35,456 bases of DNA from Chara braunii (lineage: Eukaryota > Streptophyta > Charophyceae > Charales > Characeae). Made by a program: the position numbers and the translations under genes. Below are positions 28,469-35,456 of this stretch, in pieces. Position 1 is the first letter of the stretch. Every line of letters starts with the position of its first letter. The notes under the pieces were generated by a model that ran no database searches, had not been told where the DNA came from, and saw nothing but the letters and a program-made list of their open reading frames with translations. The stretch is from contig BFEA01000049.1 of NCBI GenBank assembly GCA_003427395.1, positions 1,141,099-1,176,554 on the forward strand, given 5' to 3'.

Positions 28469-28902
28469 TGTGGGCTGCCTTGTCTGTGCTCCTCTGCTGC
28501 CTTGCCGCCTAGCCGCTGTCCATGTCTTTCCCTGCAGCTTCTCTGTTTGCCATGTAAGTGGGTTGCCTCGTCGGTATTGCTGCTTTGTGCCTCGCTACAT
28601 TGTTGCCTTGCCACCCATCTGCGCGCCTTGCCTTTCCCTTTGCTTGTGTGCTGTGCAGTTTGGCTCCCTTGTAAGTGCTGCTCTGTGGTTCGCTTGCTGT
28701 CTAGCCGCTTGCTTGCACGGCACACAAGCAAAGGGAAATGCAAGGCACGCGGATGACCAGCAAGGCAACAATGCAGCAAGGCACAAAGCGAGACTGACAA
28801 GGCAACCCAACCACATGGCAAACAGACAAGCTGCACGGAAAGACATGGAAAGCGGCCAGCCAGCAAGGCTGCAGAGGAGGAGCGCAGACAGGGCAGCCCA
28901 TA
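28469..28902. repeat. Long foldback with ~190-bp arms
   Basis: Left arm 28469-28658 and right arm about 28712-28902 are reverse complements at roughly 80%: left TGGGCTGCC pairs with GGCAGCCCA, left TTTGCCATG pairs with CATGGCAAA, left TTTCCCTTTGCTTGTGTGC pairs with right GCACACAAGCAAAGGGAAA (one mismatch). The loop is about 50 nt. It could be a foldback transposon, or a source of hairpin RNA; no gene is seen. Confidence 0.85.
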
Positions 28903-28985
28903 CAGTGGCACACGTCCTAAACGGATCAAAGTCATCCCGCACCTACTCGCTCCACAAGCCGAACTCCGCAGACTGTTGGTTCCCA

Positions 28986-29879
28986 TGACCTGCTGAGTCA
29001 GAAGTTACTTCGATAAATGTCTGTTCTACCCGCAGACATCCTGAACAGGGCGGCCCCTAGTAGTGTTACAGGCACTCTAAACAACGCACCACCGACTATT
29101 TAGCACTTTCTTTCCCCCCCCCAAAAACCCCAAGCCCCTTCTATTCTGGGGGGCATCAGTCTGGTTGATTATCACCGGCAAGCATGAGTACAAGAAACAG
29201 GGGACCAAAAAAACAGTGTAGGGAAAGAGCCAGCCCATCCCTTGCGGTATGAGTCGCCTATCAAGGGGGGGACTGCTTCGAACCGACCCCCCCCCCGAAC
29301 CGTTGCTTTCCTGGTGGGCTTCTGCTGGCCGGGAAGCTTACTGGCAGCACCCAGTCGCTCAGCAGAAAGGCTCTAGGAGAGGCGTGGCGGGGGAGGTCGC
29401 TCTAGCAGTCTCACAGGCCACATTCTGCTGCTTCAACTCAAGAGACTTGCGAGTCCTAACCTTCACCTCTTACTTAGTTTTGTCATCAAAGGTTCTATTC
29501 CTCTTTCAACTCTTTACCCATTATCTAACTATCGCACCATACAACCCTTACAGCCCTTATCACATCCTCTCGATATCCCACCTGTCATATCCCCTCTTTG
29601 TCGTCCTAGTATCCTACATAAGACCAATATGTCCCCAGCTTGTTTCTGAAGTTTCATCCTTTTTTGTTCTCTCTCTTTTTCTTTTTTCCTTTTTTTTAGA
29701 CTGTTTTTCCTGAAGTACTCCCCCTCGAACCTAAACTACCCCTAGCTATTCCCCTCCCTCCTTCCTAGCTCTTCTACCCTACTACCTACAGAAACCATTC
29801 TAACTATTGTACAACAGTTCTACATCTATCGTTTCCACCCCTGGAAAGGAGTGCTCACTTAGAAAAAGAAAGTACTTAG
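28986..29879. other. Intergenic, no gene seen
   Basis: C runs (29115-29124, 29286-29297) and a pyrimidine-rich stretch (29460-29800). The open frame at 29249-29713 is Leu/Phe/Ser-rich from that composition and has no domain. Confidence 0.45.
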
Positions 29880-29953
29880 AAAAACAAGAGTGTGGGTTGA
29901 AATGTGGAGGGATTCCCGGCCTCCCTTTTGTTCAATATAATATGAAAAAATTG

Positions 29954-29986
<33 letters not shown>
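29880..29986 (+). mobile_element. Retroelement 3' end with A-tail
   Basis: GAGGGATTCCCGGCCTCC (29907-29924) matches the LINE-D 3' block GAGGATTCCCGGCCTCTG (27196-27213) and is followed by a 28-A tail (29959-29986). It is probably a very short 5'-truncated insertion of the LINE-D family. Confidence 0.55.

Positions 29987-29988
<2 letters not shown>

Positions 29989-30046
<58 letters not shown>
29989..30046. repeat. (GT)n microsatellite
   Basis: 29 GT units directly after the A-tail, as often seen when microsatellites grow from retroelement tails. Confidence 0.97.
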
Positions 30047-30047
<1 letters not shown>

Positions 30048-30339
30048 GTAAACTGTCACCACGACAGCCCCTTTTCCCACCCAGATAAGCGGATCCAAAA
30101 TTGAAACAGCTTTGCCTGTATAGCAAACGACAAGAAGCAGATCCAAATTTGAAAAAGCTTAACCTCTGTAGTTGTAATAAAACCCGCCTGTCACACCCAA
30201 CACAAAGTTAGGATACGGAGAACCATTCACCTTAGCAAGTATATCAGAGGAATGGAATGCCACTCCTTTTTGAGAGGACAACAGAACTGCTAAGGGCACC
30301 AGCCCAAGGAGGAAGTCCATGGGAGTACTAATCCGGCTG

Positions 30340-30693
30340 GGTGTGTGTGATGATGTGTCTGAAAACACATATAATAGTAGCCGCAGTAGAACACAGTTGC
30401 ACTCCGATCAGTGCTTTCCCACGAGATGCTCGTGCACAAAGACTTGAAGATAGTTCTCATATAGCTCTTCAGTGGACAGAATAAAAAACAAACAAAACGC
30501 AAAGTACAAGCCTGGAAAAAGCAGCAAACAGCAGACAAATTAGTGCACAAATAAGGGAGAAGACAACAAATAGCAGACAAGAAACAGCCAAGCAAAAAAC
30601 AGCTAAACAAAAGCAGTAAGGCAAAACATAGGCTGAGGGCATGGGGGATGTGGGAGGGAAGACAACACACACTGCACAAGCGAGGGAAACACA
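30340..30693. repeat. ~370-bp dispersed repeat, copy 3
   Basis: Same orientation and block order as copies 1 and 2 (ATAATAGTAGCCGCAGTA, CACTCCGATCAGTGCT, AAAGCAGTAAGGC), lying about 1.9 kb after copy 2 ends. Confidence 0.85.
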
Positions 30694-31674
30694 ACAACCA
30701 GAAGAAAAGAAAAGTAGAAGTACCAAAAATACAAAAAAGCCAAGAAAAGAAACTATGACCATAGAAATTTTCAGACTTTTGGAGATGCGCACAGGCTGAG
30801 CCGGTAAGCGCGACCAAGTGACCATTGTACGGTCTGACCGTGAGTTGACTCGCACAGAGGGACACGACACCGAGGTTGATGATCGCGAGCACGGCCATCC
30901 GCAGGCGGACAAAGAGCACCTCTGTCACCATGGCAGCTTACCGAGGAGCAGGGAGCATGCTGAGGTTCACGATCGCAGGACATTAACATCCGCGTTCAGA
31001 CAAACAGCCATGTCATCGACGTAGCCGTTTACTGAGGAACTGTGAGCGCCCGAATTGCAATGGCGGGCAAGCAAAAGAGCTGCCGCTGGGTAATGTCTCG
31101 AGGTGGCAGACTGCGCGGGGGGTGCAAGTGGGATAAGTCGGGAGTAGAGCGCAGGCGGAGGGCATTGACAGGTGAAGCCATGCTCACCATTGACACGGGC
31201 AAAACAGAGGGGGACACGCAACATACCAAGATTTGGGTGAAGGAGTTGCAGCAGCGGATTTGCTGCTGTCCTCTCTGGTGGGAGAAGCAGTGGGCACAGC
31301 TTCTTCTCGCCTGCGATAGGAGTAACCATGGCCTTCATAGCCACGGGTGAGACAAGTAGCGAGGTGGGAGACCGGAACACGCAGCCAGTGGAGTCGAGAA
31401 GGGGAAAGTCGCCGAAGGAAATACAGGGGCACCAAAGGATAACACGTTTTCAAGAGCACTCGTCCGGCAGCTAGGAAAAACGTCGCCGAAGAGTGGGGCG
31501 CACAGGAGACAAGAAGACCAAGCAGGAGCATGCACGACAAGCAAGATGACAGCAACGACGGAAGGCACAAATATGGACCTGGACGTCGTAAGTGGGAGTC
31601 ACAAGGAACCAGCCGCGGACAAGCACGCAGTGGCAGAGGGAGCGTAAAGCCAGCCAGCAGGGAGTAACCCACCC
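30694..31674. other. Unassigned, moderately GC-rich, no gene supported
   Basis: Several open frames overlap on both strands but none has a domain. It is more GC-rich than the A/T-rich LINE-C that follows. A short direct echo, GAGGTTGATGATCGCGAGCAC and GAGGTTCACGATCGCAGGAC (about 30872 and 30962), is the only internal structure I noticed. Confidence 0.4.
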
Positions 31675-32889
31675 TTGGCAGAGTCTCAAAGCAGCACGCA
31701 TACGGATGAGGTGGAGGTGAGCCAGCCCCCCAGAACGCTGGGGCAGCGAGCACTGCATTTGCACGTTGACAGAACGCACATCAAGTCTGAGGTGACAGTG
31801 TTCAAGGAGAAACTTCGAGCCAAGGGAGGTGAGGAGGATTCACAAGAGATGAAGAAAAAATGTAATGATCTTATGCGTTTAAGAGTATTACGCACGGTAT
31901 GTGAAATCACTCGACTCCCTGAGCTGCAAAGGGTCTGTGGTCACGATTCGCTCGTGGAAGCCGCCAAGTGCTGGTCAATAGTTAGCCAGAGAATCTTGGG
32001 CATTGTGGCAAAAATGTTTCAACCCCCAGCTAATTCATAAAAGGAGGAAACTAGGAAGGAGAACCACTCCTCCTCGACAGTGGAGACAGAGACAAGGCAA
32101 GAAGGACCTCAAATTAGTGAATTGTTGGATCACAAGACTCCCTTCTCACAAGAATTGGAGATTAATAACGAATCAACGACAACCAATGAGGGTGATAGGA
32201 GTATAACAGTGGAAGAGATAAGTGGGAAAGAACAATGTGGTTCCCCTCCTCCGAAAAAACGAGGAGAGGAGAATGTGGAGGAAAATCTAGGTTCCACATC
32301 TTTCCAACAAAAGGATAACCCAAAAGGGGATAAGATAAACATTTCGACCTCCATGATGAAAGAAGGAATTGACCCAGGCAAGAGGAAGAAAATGCGCCAT
32401 GCATTAGAAAAGGGACAGGTAGCAAGTATACTTTCTCCCAAAGGTAATTTGGTGATTCCAGTCCGAAAGAAAGGAGGGAAATGGGAGATTGGCCTCTCCC
32501 CGATGGGAAAAGACCAGTATGGAGGAGTAACATTAAGAGGATGGCCTACACATGTAGAATACCAAAATCCAGGTGACAGGACCTTCAAAAGGGATATGCA
32601 CGACTTTCTGTCCAAACATTATGACCCAGGGCCTCAAGCGACACTCACGTTAATGGGTGATCAGGCGAAGATGGCCAAACGAGACACCTTTGTGAGATTT
32701 GAAGATAATAAGGAGTCGGGTCTTAAATGGTATTCCCATATGGCTTTGTTGAAACTACAACAACTCAAGATAAAAGCAAATGTGGTATGGTCAGTTGCTG
32801 AGGTTTCGTCCTTTCTCTGTTCTATTTTACGTGGAGGTCTGCTTACCTCCTCCTCAATATTAGATGGAGGAGGATGGGTGAGACTGTAA
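31675..32889 (+). pseudogene. LINE-C ORF1, open except for one in-frame TAA
   Basis: From ATG at 31675 to TAA at 32887-32889 the frame is open for 404 codons except for TAA at 32038-32040 (ANS, stop, KEETRKENHSSS). Parts: a helical segment (WSIVSQRILGIVAKMFQPP, like LINE-B WQITCQKLLTIVLNQFQP), a hydrophilic linker (32080-32370), then the C-terminal block KRKKMRHALEKG, LVIPVRKKGGKWEIGLSP, YGGVTLRGW, DPGPQATLTLMGDQ, KRDTFVRF and WYSHMALLKLQQLKIK, shared with both other copies. The zinc knuckle and DUF4283-like part are missing upstream. ORF2 follows after 35 nt. The single stop could be a mutation or a sequencing error; read-through is possible but unsupported. Confidence 0.8.
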
Positions 32890-32924
32890 CTTAATTTCTT
32901 TCTTTTCCTCTAATTTGAAGAAGG

Positions 32925-33965
32925 ATGGAAGCGATACAAGCTTTTTTTGGGAAAATTCCATCCTGGCAACGAGCTACACAGACAGCAGATTTAGACCTAA
33001 GGACACTTAATGTTAATGGTCTGGCCACAGCAGACGCACTTAAAAGAAGAGCTATCATAGAACAACTAAAAGGAGTAGGGGGAAGATCATGGCCAAACTT
33101 GATTTGTATTCAAGAAACGCATCTGACAGACTCTCCTACTCATAATCGCGCACATAATCTGATCTGGCCCTACCAAAAATACCAAGCTTATGCAACGCGT
33201 AATGACTCAGCCGGGGTGGCTATATGGGTACCTCCGGACTCTAGAGTGGACATTATTCACTGGGAAGAAGATGAGGAAAGTGGTAGATGGATCTCGGGTT
33301 TGGTAATGTTGGAAATGGAAGTAGTATGTGTACTCAATGTATATGGACCAAATGATGTACAAGAACGAAAACAATTTTTTCACGATATTCGAAATCATAT
33401 ACCAAACAGAATCCCAATTATCATAGCAGGAGATTTTAATGCGGCACCCGATAGATGGTTGGATAGGTGGAAGATTCCTTCACCATGCCCCACTTATATA
33501 GAGGAAGATGAAATAACCATTCAACAACTATGTGAAGCTGAAAAACTGTATGATACATATCGACGGTTATTTCCACAAGAACGATTATGTACTTGCATCA
33601 GGAACTCTGGTACTCCTCATCAATCTAGATCAAGAATAGATTTGATACTCATGTCAAAAGATCTGTACCATGCGTTAGTTGGATTCAATATTTTCCCTCA
33701 AAGTCCATGGCCTGGGGCGGACCACAAAATGTGTGCCATATTATTGACATTCAGAAAGAAACCAGACCGAGGAAGAAGCTTTTACAAACTAAATTCTTCC
33801 CTTTTAAAGAGAAAAGATTTCATAACCTATATCCAAGATGTATGGAAGTATTGGCAATCCACAAAAGACAAACATGAATCCTATATATCTTGGTTTAACT
33901 GTGGATTATTTTTTTTGGCCAAGAAATGCAATGAATTCTCAAAATTAAACATGAGCAAGAAATAA
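32925..33965 (+). CDS. LINE-C ORF2 endonuclease part (APE type), reads intact
   Basis: The 346-residue frame starts at the ORF2 ATG (MEAIQAFFGKIPSWQ), equivalent to the starts in LINE-A and LINE-B. The APE-like endonuclease would nick target DNA for reverse transcription. Residues by position: N31 in LNVNGLA, E64 in QETHL, Y140 in NVYGPN, D170 and N172 in AGDFNAAPD, S236-R-I-D239 in SRSRIDLIL, and D266-H267 in GADHKMC; all family-typical catalytic positions are kept. The frame stops after KCNEFSKLNMSKK because of a one-base shift near 33943; the normal continuation (KHEQEIKIHEK) is in the next frame. It is thus the best-preserved ORF2 part in the window, though no longer joined to a polymerase. 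Confidence 0.88.
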   Translation: MEAIQAFFGKIPSWQRATQTADLDLRTLNVNGLATADALKRRAIIEQLKGVGGRSWPNLICIQETHLTDSPTHNRAHNLIWPYQKYQAYATRNDSAGVAIWVPPDSRVDIIHWEEDEESGRWISGLVMLEMEVVCVLNVYGPNDVQERKQFFHDIRNHIPNRIPIIIAGDFNAAPDRWLDRWKIPSPCPTYIEEDEITIQQLCEAEKLYDTYRRLFPQERLCTCIRNSGTPHQSRSRIDLILMSKDLYHALVGFNIFPQSPWPGADHKMCAILLTFRKKPDRGRSFYKLNSSLLKRKDFITYIQDVWKYWQSTKDKHESYISWFNCGLFFLAKKCNEFSKLNMSKK

Positions 33966-34605
33966 AAATCCATGAAAAAATACTCCAGTATGAACAACAA
34001 GAAACTTCGGAAACTCTAAGCCGAACAGTGGAAATCCAAGAACTTAAGAACCAACTTCTCACCTTAGCCCAAAATCGGTGGCAGGGTTACCTCATTAGAA
34101 GTAAATTATCCAAACATCAGTCAGAAGGACAAATGGATGCTTCTTTTTTTTCCATAGCGAAAGCAAGAAGTAGAAGAACAAATATTGAAGTTGTGATTGA
34201 TCCTAATTCGCCCCCACAGCTTGAGGTCGTTTCAACGGCCAGTAGTTTGAAAGTAGCCTATGAATTTTTCAAAAATCTATATACATCTACGGTGAATCCC
34301 ACAATACCAGATCAGGAGTTACAAAATTTTCTGGAACCCCTAAGACAAAAACTAACTCAAGAACAGAAAGACAAATTGGAAGCTCCAATTGTAAAGGACG
34401 AAATTTGGACAGCTCTTTTGCAAATGGATGAGGACAAAACCCCTGGGGTAGACGGCCTCCCGAAAGAATTCTGGGAAGCAATGTGGACAACCTTTGTAGA
34501 TGACCTCATGGAATACTATAATCAAGTTCAAGAATCAGGATGTATGGGGGAAATTGTTGGTCAAGGAATTCTAACGGTTTTATACCAAAAATGGGATAAT
34601 GAAAC
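33943..34605 (+). pseudogene. LINE-C ORF2 linker and start of reverse transcriptase
   Basis: In the shifted frame: KHEQEIKIHEKILQYEQQ, then EIQELKNQLLTLAQNRWQGY, RSKLSKHQSEGQ, AYEFFKNLYTS, EIWTALLQMDEDKTPGVDG, PKEFWEAMW and GQGILTVLYQK. This matches the region just before the polymerase palm in LINE-A and LINE-B. After LYQKWDN the sequence becomes unrelated (ETVFTSSR) and stops. Confidence 0.85.
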
Positions 34606-34922
34606 GGTATTCACCAGCTCGCGGTAGCGAATGCAGATCCCAGGGCTTGATCCCTAGATCCCCATCTTACCTGTGTACAGTATCAGTGTCAACCCATAGA
34701 CTTGAACCTGCGACCTGTAGGAACGCGAGTGGTAGGCAATTTGTCGTAGGTCACACGGTAGAAGGGAATCGAACTGTAGACCTATAGATTAGGAGTCTAG
34801 ACAGTTCCGAAGTGGTAGCTGTAGGCTGCTTGAGGAGTCAAGGCCGTAGCGGCTACTTACCTGAAAGGGCAAAGTCGTAGCTGCTACAGTACCGAAGGGC
34901 CGACGTAGAGGTTTCTAGAACT
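34606..34922. other. Unassigned sequence with two tRNA-like 3' halves (minus strand)
   Basis: On the minus strand, 34758-34802 reads like the anticodon arm and T-loop of a tRNA (TAGA, loop CTCCTAA, TCTA; then CAGTTCGATTCC), and 34686-34745 contains AGGTTCAAGTCT, a B-box-like word. Neither has a D-arm or matching acceptor stem, so these are not tRNA genes. Repeated words GTAGC and GCTAC fill the rest. Confidence 0.3.
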
Positions 34923-35182
34923 GGCCTTTCGGAGTTGGCCTGTATTCAGCAAAGGCAAGTGGTCAAGTGGTGGTAGTCCACCTAGCCCAGTCAGCAGTCC
35001 TAGGTAGCCCAGTCCGGTCCAGTCAAGCAAGTACCGTCTGGGACCTGTCTCTTATACACAGGCCTTTCGGAGTTGGCCTGTATTCAGCAAAGGCAAGTGG
35101 TCAAGTGGTGGTAGTCCACCTAGCCCAGTCAGCAGTCCTAGGTAGCCCAGTCCGGTCCAGTCAAGCAAGTACCGTCTGGGAC
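34923..35182. repeat. Perfect 122-bp direct repeat around a Tn5 end fragment (artefact)
   Basis: 34923-35044 and 35061-35182 are identical over 122 bases. The 16 bases between (CTGTCTCTTATACACA, 35045-35060) are the first 16 of the Tn5 mosaic end used in Nextera libraries. An untrimmed adapter read placed twice explains this better than biology. Confidence 0.93.
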
Positions 35183-35456
35183 TGTGCACATCATGGGCCA
35201 AGGGGTAGAGGGCAGATCAACGCAGCGCAGAAGTATAAATCAAGAGGCTGCATCCAACCATTGATTCATTCAGGCGGAAGCCATGCGGTAGCGCTGCCAC
35301 AGCGTCTAATGCAAGGAGGTCTGCTGGAGGCCCGAAGACGAAGGGGGGAAGAGTGAAGCATTGTAGCCATAGCGATAGGTAGCGGCAGCCATAGCTGCCA
35401 TAGCTTAGTGTAGAGTGCAGAGTGTGTGTACTGTGTGTGTGTGTTGGGTATGAACA
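35183..35456. other. Window end, no feature seen
   Basis: No domain-bearing frame. Short GTAGC/GCCATAG words and a small (GT)n stretch close to the end. Confidence 0.4.

Larger units (their letters stand above)
31675..34605 (+). mobile_element. LINE-C, plus-strand LINE lacking its 3' half
   Basis: ORF1 C-terminal half, then ORF2 with endonuclease and the beginning of the reverse transcriptase are present. Similarity to LINE-A/B stops about 34605, right after LTVLYQKWDN (LINE-A LTLLYKKGDK); polymerase motifs A to C, the Cys/His region and an A-tail are missing. Coding sequence is A/T-richer than LINE-A and LINE-B. The 5' boundary near 31675 is set by the first recognisable ORF1 codons and is approximate. 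Confidence 0.85.

Noticed and set aside
30290-31753. Overlapping frames of 100-210 residues on both strands
   Set aside because: No domain, no homology within the window, and both strands are equally open, as expected for GC-richer noncoding DNA.
34758-34802. A functional tRNA-Arg(CCT) gene
   Set aside because: Only the anticodon arm and T-loop fit; D-arm, acceptor stem and T-stem pairing are missing.
1-35456. CRISPR array or bacterial operon
   Set aside because: No regularly spaced short repeats with unique spacers, and all coding remnants are eukaryotic retroelement proteins.

Overview
The window is eukaryotic, repeat-packed nuclear DNA with no host gene I can support. Four things say so: long A/T tails at retroelement ends, target-site duplications, microsatellites, and a 300-base N gap beside a (CT)n tract (22138-22437). 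The LINE type (ORF1 resembling DUF4283 plus zinc knuckle; ORF2 with APE endonuclease, reverse transcriptase and a zf-RVT-like C-terminus) is best known from land plants and streptophyte algae. That is my best guess for the lineage; the species cannot be fixed.

Layout. 16-~8560: LINE-A, minus strand, nearly complete but broken, holding a 600-bp hAT-like MITE (MITE-1, 1340-1939). ~8560-11569: spacer with C/T-rich DNA, an (AG)n tract and a foldback repeat. 11578-19331: LINE-B, minus strand, related to LINE-A, cut within ORF1 at its 5' end, flanked by an 8-bp duplication and holding MITE-2 (15651-15977, exact 8-bp duplication). 19340-22137: small repeats, a perfect Tn5/Nextera junction-adapter sequence (20629-20666), a candidate hammerhead ribozyme core (20684-20720) and a tRNA-derived SINE. 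23120-23797: two LINE 3' ends with outward-pointing tails. 23970-25500: SINE-like head and tandem arrays. 25800-~27600: MITE-3, split by LINE-D (25992-27450) with a 9-bp duplication. 27630-30690: three copies of a ~370-bp repeat and a long foldback. 31675-~34605: LINE-C, plus strand, with an endonuclease that reads intact but cut off inside the reverse transcriptase. 34606-35456: unrelated sequence with a 122-bp perfect repeat around a second Tn5 end fragment.

How the parts relate. LINE-A, -B, -C and -E are one family; LINE-D looks like another. ORF1 of such elements binds RNA; ORF2 nicks the target and reverse transcribes. All copies here are damaged. The MITEs are non-autonomous DNA elements that inserted into the LINEs or were hit by them, so the window records nested transposition. 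The most unusual signals are (1) a hairpin of about 25 nt at eight good loci with compensatory stem changes, placed 45-120 nt before several A-tails; (2) three MITEs sharing an A/T-rich core but carrying different subterminal words (CCGGAC, CGAAC, GTACG/ATAC); (3) the hammerhead core; (4) two sequencing-adapter remnants, which make the assembly doubtful at those joins.
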